48,620 nt of DNA from Verrucomicrobiota bacterium (lineage in GTDB: Bacteria > Verrucomicrobiota > Verrucomicrobiia > Limisphaerales > BJHT01). The position numbers and the translations under genes were made by a program. Position 1 is the stretch's first letter, and each line of letters opens with the position of its first letter. The notes under the pieces were generated by a model. That model saw only the letters and a program-made list of their open reading frames with translations. It did no database searches and was not told where the DNA came from. Location of the stretch: assembly GCA_014193395.1 (NCBI GenBank), contig BJHT01000016.1, forward strand, positions 1 to 48,620, in the 5' to 3' direction. Below, piece by piece: positions 41,607 to 48,620 of this stretch.

Positions 41607-42245
41607 ATGCCGGCAACTCCGCGCACCATCCCCGTCGAGTCGTTGCCACCAGTTTCCCCGGCCTTTGTCCGAGCCTTCATTGCGTTGCCCATTGATGATT
41701 CGCTGCGCGCGCAACTCACGCGGTTGCAAGCGAGCTTGGCGGCGAGGGTGCCGGCCAAGAGCGTGCGCTGGACGCGGCCGGAGCAGATTCATCTCACGTT
41801 GAAATTCCTCGGCAAGGTTTGCGCGGCGGCGATTCCCGAACTGACGGCGGCGTTGCGGAGGGCGTGTGCGGATGCGCCGGGGATGCGACTGAAGGCCGAG
41901 TGGTTGGGGTGTTTTCCCAGCGTGGTCCGTCCGCGGGTGCTGTGGGTTGGTGTGACGGGTGAGCTTGCGGCGCTGGCGCGTTTGCAGGAGCGGGTGGCGG
42001 CGGCGACGGGGGCGTTCGGCGAGCACGAGAAGCGCGAGAATTTCACGGCGCATCTGACGTTGGGGCAGGTGCAGGCGCGTCGTCCGCGCGAGGTGCGGGA
42101 GGTCGGCGAGGCGCTGGCGGGCGTGGGGTTTTCGCAGGTCGGGGACTGGCGGGCGGAGGCGGTGGAATTGCAGCAGAGCGTGCTCCAACCGGGTGGGTCG
42201 ATTTACACGACGTTGGCGCGGGTGGCGCTTGGCCTAGCGGGGTAG
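41607..42245 (+). CDS. thpR: RNA 2',3'-cyclic phosphodiesterase, ThpR (LigT)
   Basis: 212 residues of the 2H phosphoesterase superfamily. Both catalytic tetrapeptides are present: H62-L-T-L in EQIHLTLKFLG and H149-L-T-L in NFTAHLTLGQV. ThpR hydrolyses 2',3'-cyclic phosphates at RNA ends and has weak 2'-5' ligase activity. The N-terminal 20 residues before VRAFIALPID are an extension relative to typical members; no better internal start exists. The stop codon TAG lies within the left end of an inverted repeat (42241-42345). Confidence 0.93.
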   Translation: MPATPRTIPVESLPPVSPAFVRAFIALPIDDSLRAQLTRLQASLAARVPAKSVRWTRPEQIHLTLKFLGKVCAAAIPELTAALRRACADAPGMRLKAEWLGCFPSVVRPRVLWVGVTGELAALARLQERVAAATGAFGEHEKRENFTAHLTLGQVQARRPREVREVGEALAGVGFSQVGDWRAEAVELQQSVLQPGGSIYTTLARVALGLAG

Positions 42246-42345
42246 CGCAGGCGTCCTCGCCTGCGAGTTCGGGCGGCGTCTCGCCGCCCGTGCCGACGCG
42301 GGGCGAGACGCCCCGCGAACTCGCAGGCGGGACGCCTGCGGTACC
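42241..42345. repeat. Inverted repeat of GCAGGCG and GGCGTCTCGCC hairpins
   Basis: The left half reads GGTAGCGCAGGCGTCCTCGC and then GGGCGGCGTCTCGCCGCCC. The right half, inverted, has GGTACCGCAGGCGTCCCGCC and GCGGGGCGTCTCGCCCCGC. Each half has two hairpins and the halves pair with each other. Stem bases of the second hairpin differ between halves but remain paired. It overlaps the thpR stop codon. Confidence 0.85.
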
Positions 42346-42368
42346 CTGGCGCATGTGTGCGTTGGCAG

Positions 42369-42442
42369 TCTCTGAACTTTTCTTCGGGAGCAGCGGGGTT
42401 GAAAAAAAGGAGGTTAGAGTCTCCTTACGTCGTCTCCTACAA
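42369..42442 (+). repeat. GTAGGAGACGACGTGAGGAG element, 5'-truncated copy
   Basis: From TCTCTGAACTTTTCTTCGGG to CTTACGTCGTCTCCTACAAG it matches the loop and right arm of 25709-25804, but the left arm is missing. It abuts the GGTAGGGACGC element at 42447. Confidence 0.8.
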
Positions 42443-42446
42443 GGGA

Positions 42447-42565
42447 GGTGGCCGAGCTGCGCTCGGCTCGGACTTTTTCCCGGCTGGCGTGGAATTTCTT
42501 GACGCGTGTGGTTGGCCGGGCGGTGGAGGGGGAAAGGTTACGGACTCGCGCAACGCGTCCCTACC
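42447..42565 (-). repeat. GGTAGGGACGC element, copy 2
   Basis: On the minus strand it runs from GGTAGGGACGCGTTGCGCGA (42565 leftwards) through CCACGC and CCGGGAAAAAG to a 3' hairpin with arms GAGCCGAG/CTCGGC (42449-42472). It has the same order of parts as 9405-9536, with compensatory changes in both hairpins and a diverged middle. Confidence 0.75.
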
Positions 42566-42574
42566 GGAGGGATG

Positions 42575-42605
42575 AAAAAAGCGCCCGCGTTTGGCGCGGG
42601 CGCTT
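42575..42605 (-). terminator. Rho-independent terminator of the Gfo/Idh gene
   Basis: On the minus strand the stem AAGCGCCCGCG / CGCGGGCGCTT with a 5-nt loop is followed by TTTTTT (plus-strand 42575-42580). It lies 33 bp past the stop codon at 42639. Confidence 0.92.
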
Positions 42606-42638
42606 GGGTTGAGAGGCTGAGTTATCGCGGCCGTGGTT

Positions 42639-43787
42639 TTACTTGGTCTGCTTGACGTTCTGCCATTTCTTGGACTTGCCGGAGGCCAGTACGGCGTCCA
42701 CGACGTAGTCGGTGGCGAGGCCGTCCTTGAAGTTGGGCTTGCAGCCTTTGCCGCTCTCGAGGCCCTGCACGAACTCGACCATCGCGTGGACGAAGCTGTG
42801 CTCGTAGCCGAGTTGGAGGCCGGGCACCCACCATTTGCCGCAGTAGGGATGGTCGCCGTCGGAGACATGGACGCTCTTCCAGCCGCGCTCTTTGCTTTCG
42901 TCGGTGTAGTCGAAAATCTGCAGGCGGTGCAGGTCGTGGAGGTCCCACTTCAGGCTCATGTTTTCGCCGTTGATCTCGAAGGTGTAGAGCGCCTTGTGGC
43001 CGCGGGCGTAGCGGGTGGACTCGAAGAGGCCGAGGGAGCCGTTGTTGAAGTGGCACATGAAGGAGCAGGCGTCGTCGATGCCGACTTTCTCGACCTTGCC
43101 GGAGAGGTTGTGTTTGCGCTCCTTCACAAAGGTCTCGGTCATCGCGGTCACGTCCTTGATGCCGCCGTTGAGCCAGAGCGCGGTGTCGATGCAGTGCGCG
43201 AGCAGGTCGCCGGTGACGCCGGAGCCGGCGACTTTCACGTCGAGCCGCCAGAGGCCGGTGCCGCCCTGCGGCAGCTCGGGGTTGATGGTCCAGTCCTGGA
43301 GGAAATTGGCGCGGTAGTGGAACACGCGGCCGAGCTTGCCGGCGTCAATGAGCTGCTTGGCGAGCACGACGGCGGGGCAGCGGCGGTAGTTGTACCAGAC
43401 CATGTTCGCGACGCCGGCCTTCTCGATGGCTTTGAGCATTTTCTCGGCTTCCTTGGCGTTCAGGCCGAGGGGTTTTTCGCACAGGATCATCTTGCCGGCT
43501 TTGGCGGCGGCGATGGCCTGCTCGGCGTGCATGTTGTTCGGCGTGGCGATGTCGATGACGTCGATGTCGTCGCGCTCGATGAGTTTGCGCCAGTCGGTTT
43601 CGGTGGATTTGTAGCCCCACTTGGCGGCGAATTCCTTCACCTTCGCCTCGTCGCGTCCGCACACGGCCTGTGGGACGACCTCGTAGCTGGAGGGGAAGAA
43701 GTGGTTGACCTGGTGGAAGGCGTTGCTATGGGCGCGGCCCATGAAGCTGTAGCCGATGAGACCGATGCGGAGTTGTTTCTTGGACAT
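42639..43787 (-). CDS. Gfo/Idh/MocA family oxidoreductase
   Basis: 382 residues. Rossmann domain with nucleotide loop GLIGYSFMG (9-17), the family EKP motif (E104-K105-P106 in ILCEKPLG) and the C-terminal substrate domain with [17 protein letters not shown] (D194, H198 as likely catalytic residues). These NAD(P)-dependent enzymes oxidise sugars or cyclitols; many in Bacteroidota and Verrucomicrobiota act at C3 of glycosides. No signal peptide, so cytoplasmic. It is the last gene of a minus-strand group with a sugar-isomerase-like gene, but a toxin-antitoxin pair lies between them. The exact substrate is unknown. Confidence 0.93.
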   Translation of the reverse strand: MSKKQLRIGLIGYSFMGRAHSNAFHQVNHFFPSSYEVVPQAVCGRDEAKVKEFAAKWGYKSTETDWRKLIERDDIDVIDIATPNNMHAEQAIAAAKAGKMILCEKPLGLNAKEAEKMLKAIEKAGVANMVWYNYRRCPAVVLAKQLIDAGKLGRVFHYRANFLQDWTINPELPQGGTGLWRLDVKVAGSGVTGDLLAHCIDTALWLNGGIKDVTAMTETFVKERKHNLSGKVEKVGIDDACSFMCHFNNGSLGLFESTRYARGHKALYTFEINGENMSLKWDLHDLHRLQIFDYTDESKERGWKSVHVSDGDHPYCGKWWVPGLQLGYEHSFVHAMVEFVQGLESGKGCKPNFKDGLATDYVVDAVLASGKSKKWQNVKQTK

Positions 43788-43866
43788 AGGGATTTGGTTT
43801 GTTGTTTTGAGTGTGAAGCGTTGGTTTGCGCAGCGTTAAAATTCAGAGGTGAGTACCAGTTAAGTA

Positions 43867-44202
43867 TCAGCGGTTCGCTTTGAGCCATGCACGGACTTGG
43901 TCGTGGTTGCCAATCATCTGGAGTTGAACGCCGCGCTCGTTGCGAAGCAGCACGAACACGACCCGTAATTCTCGAGAGAGGCGGAACTCGAAGGTCGCTC
44001 CGCGCAGCCGACGGATGCCAAGCCCGGCATGCGCGTGGGGTTGCCCAAAGCCGTCCCGAAGTTGGGCGAGTCGGCGGGCGAGGTCGTCCAGTCGTTCGTC
44101 ATCGAGATCTTTGGCCCAACGCTTCCAGGACGACGCGAGTTCAACCGCGAAGGCCGGTGGCGGTGCCGTCCCAGACTCGGGCTTTGCGGGTTTTGTGCTC
44201 AT
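43867..44202 (-). CDS. RelE/ParE-type toxin
   Basis: 111 residues from ATG 44202; a longer in-frame extension runs inside the antitoxin gene and is unlikely. The core, WAKDLDDERLDDLARRLAQL, GLGIRRLRGATFEFRLSREL, RVVFVLLRNERGVQLQMIGN and HDQVRAWLKAN, has the RelE/HigB/ParE fold pattern of an alpha-hairpin followed by a beta-sheet with basic residues. It probably is an mRNA interferase or gyrase poison. It follows the Phd-type antitoxin and overlaps it by 62 bp, an unusually long overlap that couples their translation. Confidence 0.82.
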   Translation of the reverse strand: MSTKPAKPESGTAPPPAFAVELASSWKRWAKDLDDERLDDLARRLAQLRDGFGQPHAHAGLGIRRLRGATFEFRLSRELRVVFVLLRNERGVQLQMIGNHDQVRAWLKANR

Positions 44203-44416
44203 GACGCGCGCGTCGCTCGATGTTTCGTGTCGCGCTGGCGAGTTCCTTTTCCGCAAGGGCGTATTCGGAGAGCGTCCAGTCGTCGCTGTGAACGCCGACG
44301 ACGCGCAGCGCGACGATCTGGCCGTTCCAGAGGATGCCGATGTCCTTGCCCGCGACGGCCTGCGTGAGACAGGCACCGAGCGTTTGCCGGGCCTTGGATG
44401 CGGTGAGGGTTTTCAT
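44141..44416 (-). CDS. Phd/YefM-type antitoxin
   Basis: 91 residues from ATG 44416 (MKTLTASKARQTLGACLTQA), the usual Phd/YefM start with an N-terminal DNA-binding domain, followed by GKDIGILWNGQIVALRVVGV and a charged C-terminal tail that should wrap the toxin. Antitoxins of this class autorepress the operon. The gene is upstream of, and overlaps, the RelE-type gene, so the module appears complete. It is inserted between two genes of the sugar-processing group, which share its strand. Confidence 0.82.
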   Translation of the reverse strand: MKTLTASKARQTLGACLTQAVAGKDIGILWNGQIVALRVVGVHSDDWTLSEYALAEKELASATRNIERRARHEHKTRKARVWDGTATGLRG

Positions 44417-44487
44417 CGGTAATTTTCCCCGCGTGACAGAAACGAGCGAGTTGTCGTGACGAAATGTTTTCGGTGAGCCGTTCCTTC

Positions 44488-45528
44488 TCACGCCTTCCAC
44501 CCGTGGTTCTCCCGCACTTGGATCATCGCGGTGAGGATGTCATTCCACGTTTGTTGTTTCATGAGCACTTCGTTCGGGAACATGCAGCCGTCCCAGCAAA
44601 TGTGCTTCAGCTTCTTGGTGACCTTGCCGGCTTTGTCGCGGAGCCAGTAACCGGAGTCGCGGGCGATGTTGAGCTTGCCCTTCGGATCGGTGGCGAGGCA
44701 GTGGCGGCCGGTCTTTTCGTGGTCGCCGGAGCCGAAGACGGAGCCGTCGTTTTGCGCGACGTGGAAGTCGATGGTCCACGGGCGGAGGGCGTCGGTGAGC
44801 TTAGTCATCGCCTTGTGGAATTCGCCCGGCTCGTAGTGGTAGTTCTTCGGGACAATGCGGTGCGCTTCGGCGTTGTAGCCGAGCGTGTAGAGGTGCGTGT
44901 GCGACATGTCGGCTTGGAATCCGACGACCTTGGGCATGCCGACTTCCTCGAGGAGATTGACCATGTGTTTCCAAGAATGCATGCCGCCCCAGCAAATCTC
45001 GCCCTCGGCGGCGAGGCGCTCGCCTTCGCCCTTCGCGACCTTGCCGGCTTCGCGAAAGGTCTGCGCGATGAGCTTGGTGACGCCCTTCGGGTCCTTGTCC
45101 CACGCGGTCACGCTGGTCGCACTGTCGATGCGGACGATGCCGTAGGGGCGGACGCCGAGTTCGCGGAGTTTCTTGCCAATGCGGACGGCCTTGCGGACGT
45201 GCGTGACAAAGTTGGCGCGGGCCTTTTCATCGCCGCCAGCGGAGGCATCGAACCACACCGGCGCCACGACCGAGCCGACCACGAGGTTCTTGGATTTGAT
45301 CTTGTCCGCGAGGGCTTTGATGCCGTCGTCGGAGATGTCGATGTCGGTGTGCGGGTTGTAGAGGAAGAGATCGACGCCGTCGAATTTCACGCCGCCGACA
45401 TCGGCCTTGGCGGTGAAGTCGAGCATGGTGTCGAGGTCGATGAACGGCTCGGCACCGGGGCTGCCCTTGCCGACGCGGCCGGGCCACATGGCGTTGTGAA
45501 GTTTGGGGAAGTTGTTGGTGGTGCTCAT
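44488..45528 (-). CDS. Xylose-isomerase-like TIM-barrel protein
   Basis: 346 residues from ATG 45528 ([20 protein letters not shown]); an upstream in-frame start would add 34 low-complexity residues. Segments such as [60 protein letters not shown] and [15 protein letters not shown] fit the sugar phosphate isomerase/epimerase (AP endonuclease 2) family. Likely metal ligands are E, D, H and E residues of these strands. The protein has no signal peptide. It probably isomerises or epimerises a sugar or sugar acid, working with the Gfo/Idh enzyme downstream. Confidence 0.85.
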   Translation of the reverse strand: MSTTNNFPKLHNAMWPGRVGKGSPGAEPFIDLDTMLDFTAKADVGGVKFDGVDLFLYNPHTDIDISDDGIKALADKIKSKNLVVGSVVAPVWFDASAGGDEKARANFVTHVRKAVRIGKKLRELGVRPYGIVRIDSATSVTAWDKDPKGVTKLIAQTFREAGKVAKGEGERLAAEGEICWGGMHSWKHMVNLLEEVGMPKVVGFQADMSHTHLYTLGYNAEAHRIVPKNYHYEPGEFHKAMTKLTDALRPWTIDFHVAQNDGSVFGSGDHEKTGRHCLATDPKGKLNIARDSGYWLRDKAGKVTKKLKHICWDGCMFPNEVLMKQQTWNDILTAMIQVRENHGWKA

Positions 45529-45731
45529 GGTTTTGTTGGTGGGTGAGAAGGTGGGCGAGAGGCTGATTTTATTGGTGCAAGTGGCGGATAATGGTCCGCC
45601 TTGTGTGCCGAAAAGGCGTGGTGAGGGCAAGCACTTTTGCGATTTTTGGCGGGGGCTGGCCGTGCCTCGTGAAGATGTGGAAAGGACCGGCCCGCGTTCC
45701 TGCCGGAGATGCCCTGTGCCAATGGACTCAA

Positions 45732-46066
45732 CCGGAGTGCGCCCGTCCCCGCTGCTCTTTATTTGGATCGCCGCAGCTCCACCTCGATCGTCGCGCGGAG
45801 CGATGGCCCCGAGAAGACCCTCGGCGAGGTCGAGCCGGCACCGCTTCGTCCACGCCCATTTTCGGGTCGCGGGTTACTGTGGACGGCGGCGGCGAGCGCA
45901 GCGCGACACCCCTTTCGCCCGCCGTCGCCGACAAGATATCGCTCACCGATTCGCATTAAGGGCAGCGTCCCCGGGCCGCAGAGAGGCGGAGCGCCGAGTG
46001 ACCGTGGACGATCCGCACCTTCCGTGCGTGCGGACGTCGCTGCGGCCGAGGACGGCCGCACTCCGG
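45732..46066. repeat. CGGAGTGCG palindromes, copy 2 with long spacer
   Basis: CGGAGTGCGCCCGTCCCCGC (45732-45751) and GTGCGGACGTCGCTGCGGCC...CTCCGG (46028-46066) are inverted partners of the type seen at 19958-20073, but separated by ~275 bp. The right segment matches 20034-20072 with a single change. The spacer and the rest of 45529-46078 contain no supported gene. Confidence 0.65.
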
Positions 46067-46078
46067 GGTCGCGCAGAA

Positions 46079-46111
46079 AACAAAAAGGGCCGGGCGTCGC
46101 CGCCCGGCCCC
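46079..46111 (-). terminator. Rho-independent terminator of the DUF1080 gene
   Basis: On the minus strand GGGCCGGGCG-GCGA-CGCCCGGCCC is followed by TTTTTG (plus-strand 46082-46086). It lies ~26 bp after the stop codon. Confidence 0.92.
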
Positions 46112-46136
46112 GTGGAGAAAAAAGCGCCTGCGAAAA

Positions 46137-46955
46137 CTACGGCTGATCGTACTCACCGAGCTTGCGCAGCCAGATGTTGCGGAAGCGCATCGGGTTTCCG
46201 TGGTCCTGGAGCTGGATGAACATCTCGGGCGGATGCGGCCGGTTGTAGTTGCCGTTGTTCCGGTGCGGCGTGTTGCCTTGGTATTCCTTGCGATGATGAA
46301 CAACGACGCCGTTGTGGATCACGGTGACGGCGGCTTTCTTGGCGATCTTGCCCTCGGCGTCCCAGCGCGGCGATTCCCAGATGATGTCGTAGCTCTGCCA
46401 TTCGCCGGGTTTCTTGCTGGCGTTCACGAGCGGCGGCGACTGGCCGTAAATCGCGGCGCACTGGCCGTCGGGGTAGGTGGGGTTTTCGTAGGAGTCGAGC
46501 ACCTGCACTTCGTACACGCCGTTGAAGAGGACGCCGCTGTTGCCGCGGCCCTGGCTGTTGCCCTTCACTTCGGCGGGCGTGGCGAATTCAAGATGCAACT
46601 GGAAATCGGCGAACTTCCCCTTGGTCTGGATGCTGCCGCTGCCGCCGACGACTTCCATGTAGCCGTTCTCAACTTTCCAGCCGGGCTTGCCCGTTTTGCC
46701 GCCCTCCCAGTTCGCAAGGTCGGTGCCGTCGAACAGCACGACTGCGTCGGACGGCGGTTTGGCGAGATGGCTGAAGCTCTCGCCCGGCGTGACGACCCGC
46801 GGCGCGGGGCGTTCGCCGTCGTGGACGTGCCATTTGGTGCCGGGAATGATCGGCGTGTCCTGATAGCCGATGGGTTTCTTGTCGCCATCTGCGGCGTGGG
46901 AACTGAGGGCGGCGCCGGCCACGACGAGGGCCAAGAGCAAGGTCTGAGTCTTCAT
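46137..46955 (-). CDS. Secreted DUF1080 (3-keto-disaccharide hydrolase-like) protein
   Basis: 272 residues from ATG 46955, with a signal peptide (MKTQTLLLALVVAGAALSSH-A). A DUF1080 jelly-roll occupies ~75-270: AVVLFDGTDLANWEGGKTGK, GWKVENGYMEVVGGSGSIQT, FADFQLHLEFATP, NSGVLFNGVYEVQVLDSYEN, and the end FIQLQDHGNPMRFRNIWLRKL. Characterised DUF1080 proteins hydrolyse 3-keto-glycosides or bind glycans; the domain is massively expanded in planctomycetes and verrucomicrobia. Its place in a group with a Gfo/Idh oxidoreductase is consistent with 3-keto-sugar processing. It has its own terminator. Confidence 0.93.
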   Translation of the reverse strand: MKTQTLLLALVVAGAALSSHAADGDKKPIGYQDTPIIPGTKWHVHDGERPAPRVVTPGESFSHLAKPPSDAVVLFDGTDLANWEGGKTGKPGWKVENGYMEVVGGSGSIQTKGKFADFQLHLEFATPAEVKGNSQGRGNSGVLFNGVYEVQVLDSYENPTYPDGQCAAIYGQSPPLVNASKKPGEWQSYDIIWESPRWDAEGKIAKKAAVTVIHNGVVVHHRKEYQGNTPHRNNGNYNRPHPPEMFIQLQDHGNPMRFRNIWLRKLGEYDQP

Positions 46956-47372
46956 GCAATGTTGCTGGGTTCGAGTTGATCGCATCGCACGAAGCGCCCC
47001 GCTGCCGAGACACCGGCAAATGAACGGGGCGCGCCCGCGACGCTAGGCAGCTTGGGTAGCACCGCGCCGCCACGGTGGCAAGCGGGGGCTGCAAATGAGG
47101 CGGGAAAGCTCCAAGGCTAAAGCTCAAAGCTCAAGGGAAGCACCCAGCCGGGTTCAAGAACCAAGACCGGCAGGGCGAAGAGAAGCTTCGCCCAGGGAGC
47201 GGAGGCGAAACCAGTGCCGAGACCGGCGCACCCCCGCGGTGTTCAGCAACCGGACGTAGATAAAGACCCGGTCAAGTCCCCCTGCTCGACCTCCGGCCGC
47301 AGCGTCTGGCTTTGCCCCTCAGCTTGAACGCGCGGGAGAATAATCGCCCAGCACGGACCTGGCGTCGGGTTC
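46956..47372. other. 417-bp gap with several small stem-loops
   Basis: No coding region is supported. Between 47170 and 47275 there are short hairpins: GGGCGAAG/CTTCGCCC (47175-47195), GTGCCG/CGGCGCAC (47215-47232) and ACCGG/CCGGT (47250-47274). A CTCAAAGCTCAA repeat (47125-47136) precedes them. They could form a small structured transcript or be repeat debris. Confidence 0.4.
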
Positions 47373-48377
47373 TTATTTATTCTTCGGCGGCGCGGCTTTC
47401 TTCCCGGCTCCCTCGGCTGGTTGGGCGGTGACTTTCGGCGTGGCGGCGCTGGTGCCGGCGTAGGCGTTGTGGGATTGCTGGATAACGTCGGCGGCGGGCA
47501 TTTCGCCGGCGGCGATGAGGAAGCGGTAGTTGAAGGTGACCGCCTCGCCGGACTTGATGGTCGCCGTGGGAAACGCGCCGAAGCGGCCGTAGTCGCGATA
47601 GGCGGACCAGCGGGTGCCCTTGGGATTTCCGGGATGGCTCATTTCGACGACGCTGTGGAGTTTGCCGCGCAGGGAAAAGGTTTCGCCAACCCAGGGGTAG
47701 TCGAGGTCTTTGTGAGCGTTGGGATTTTCGGCGGGGAAGACGTAGCTGGTTTTTGATTTGTCCACTTCATCGGCGGGGCGGAAATGGATGCCGGCGTGCT
47801 CGGGGTCGCCGTCGAGCTTCACGTCGCCGCGCGGGGCGGTGAGCTTGAATTTGAAATCGATGAGCGCATGGCCGGGAGCTGGGGCGGGGAGAAAGGTGAA
47901 GGTGCGTTCCTCGACGATGAACTCTTTGCCCGCCTCGTCGTTCCAGTGGACGAGGGAGGTGAAGGCGGCCTGAGTGGCGTCGGCCTTCTGGGCGGTGAAG
48001 CTTTGGTGAACCTGCTCGCCGCCTTTCATGTGCCAGCGATCGTAGCTCTTGCCGTTGAAGGTGATTTTGCTCCAGCCGATGTAGATGCCCCGGTGGTGCG
48101 TGAACGCGCCGCCCGGCCCTTTCGTGATCGGCGCGTTCCCTTCGGCATCAAAAACGTGTAGGTAGGGCTTGTAGGTTTCGAGCAACTTCGCGGGCGTGCT
48201 CTTGTCGTAGGCATACATGTAGCGCGCGACGACCTTGCCGCCGGACAGCACGTCGAGGTGTTTGCCGGTTTCATCCTTGATCGCGAAGCCTTCGGCTGCG
48301 GGGAGGCTGGGAGCGGTGGCCGCGGCAAACAGCAATGCGGCGGCGAGGAGACGGGGGGCGAGCGGGTGGGAGTTCAT
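47373..48377 (-). CDS. Secreted DUF6807 (PmoA-family) protein
   Basis: 334 residues from ATG 48377, with a signal peptide (LLAAALLFAAATAPSLPA-A). The PmoA/DUF6807 beta-structure is recognisable: YKPYLHVFDAEGNAPITKGP, FTHHRGIYIGWSKITFNGKS, DRWHMKGGEQVHQSF, EHAGIHFRPADE and GRFGAFPTATIKSGEAVTFN. The Lys/Pro/Ala-rich tail is unstructured. PmoA-family proteins lie in polysaccharide-related loci in verrucomicrobia and planctomycetes; their biochemical role is not settled, although conserved His residues suggest metal or sugar binding. The name PmoA does not mean methane monooxygenase here. It is probably a periplasmic member of the sugar group. Confidence 0.9.
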   Translation of the reverse strand: MNSHPLAPRLLAAALLFAAATAPSLPAAEGFAIKDETGKHLDVLSGGKVVARYMYAYDKSTPAKLLETYKPYLHVFDAEGNAPITKGPGGAFTHHRGIYIGWSKITFNGKSYDRWHMKGGEQVHQSFTAQKADATQAAFTSLVHWNDEAGKEFIVEERTFTFLPAPAPGHALIDFKFKLTAPRGDVKLDGDPEHAGIHFRPADEVDKSKTSYVFPAENPNAHKDLDYPWVGETFSLRGKLHSVVEMSHPGNPKGTRWSAYRDYGRFGAFPTATIKSGEAVTFNYRFLIAAGEMPAADVIQQSHNAYAGTSAATPKVTAQPAEGAGKKAAPPKNK

Positions 48378-48620
48378 GAGTAGTTAGAATGACGCAGGGT
48401 TTCTACCAAACGATTCGGAATCGGCAAATGGCAAAGCGGCGGAGCAAGGGCCGTGGCTGGACGAGTGAGGTTCGGGTGGCGCGCTTCGTTTTTTTCTGAC
48501 TGCGGGCTGAACTTTCATGACCACTGATTCGCACGCGCGGCGGGAAAGTTAAGACGGGGAAGGATGGTTGGGGCGGGCCGCCCAAACTGGCACGCGGGCC
48601 GCGGGCACTCCCCGGCGCAG
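48378..48620. other. Window-end intergenic with partial dispersed repeat
   Basis: No gene seen. Bases 48571-48617 (GGGCGGGCCGCCCAAACTGG ... CACTCCCCGGCG) match the right arm of the inverted repeat at 36459-36507 at about 90%. The promoter of the DUF6807 gene should lie near 48378-48440. Confidence 0.65.

Noticed and set aside
47120-47345. tRNA or other standard RNA gene in the DUF1080-DUF6807 gap
   Set aside because: No cloverleaf, TPsiC-arm GTTCRA pattern with matching acceptor stem, or known RNA consensus could be fitted.
47373-48377. PmoA-family gene as a methane monooxygenase subunit
   Set aside because: The protein is a soluble secreted DUF6807-type beta protein with a signal peptide, not the multi-span PmoA of particulate methane monooxygenase.

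Overview
The window comes from a GC-rich bacterial chromosome, most likely a member of Verrucomicrobiota (Limisphaerales/Pedosphaerales or Opitutales are plausible; no rRNA is present to decide). This rests on gene content: a MoxR/DUF58/BatA/DUF4175 operon of planctomycete-verrucomicrobial type, secreted DUF1080 and DUF6807 (PmoA-like) proteins, a PPC-domain secreted protein and Gfo/Idh oxidoreductases. It also rests on the many palindromic intergenic repeats. There are no phage genes, transposases, CRISPR arrays, rRNAs or recognisable tRNAs.

Layout. 1-14 kb: an envelope operon, all on +. It holds a MoxR ATPase, a DUF58 protein, a BatA-like vWA membrane protein, a vWA/GATase-like membrane protein, a DUF4175 protein, and then a second BatA-like plus vWA/GATase-like pair. 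Genes inside each block overlap by 4 bp. The blocks are separated by repeat-filled gaps of 385 and 861 bp. 14-15.2 kb: a UPF0175 antitoxin, a truncated PIN toxin and miaE. 15.3-20 kb: a double-domain alpha/beta hydrolase divergent from a polar amino-acid ABC importer whose binding protein and permease are fused. 20-25.6 kb: htpX (-), a cysteine-desulfurase-like protein, an Mrp ATPase and class II aldolase. 25.8-33 kb: a large TPR-like membrane protein (-), a small zinc-ribbon protein, a ManA-like cupin protein, an ORF6N gene with a duplicated scrap of the cupin gene behind it, an ORF6N remnant, and a secreted esterase (-). 33-42 kb: rapA, fabI (-), a truncated secreted protein, a PPC-domain protein (-), an ftsB/divIC-like gene and thpR. 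42.6-48.4 kb, all on -: a sugar-processing group (Gfo/Idh oxidoreductase, TIM-barrel isomerase-like, DUF1080, DUF6807) with a Phd-RelE toxin-antitoxin pair inserted in it.

Genes that act together. The MoxR ATPase probably acts on the DUF58 and vWA membrane proteins of its operon. The desulfurase-like protein and Mrp form an apparent Fe-S unit, but the first lacks the PLP lysine and the second lacks the usual CPxC motif. The SBP-permease fusion and its ATPase form a complete importer. The 3' sugar group fits import-independent processing of oxidised (3-keto) glycosides.

The most unusual feature is the intergenic space. At least eight families of nested palindromes occur, several with copies in both orientations. 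Their stems change by compensatory substitution (TTGGAA-centred palindromes, the GGTAGGGACGC element, the GCAGGCG element). Repeats repeatedly sit exactly where genes are truncated (ORF6N remnant, secreted-protein fragment, YgiT-like remnant) or where operons are interrupted.
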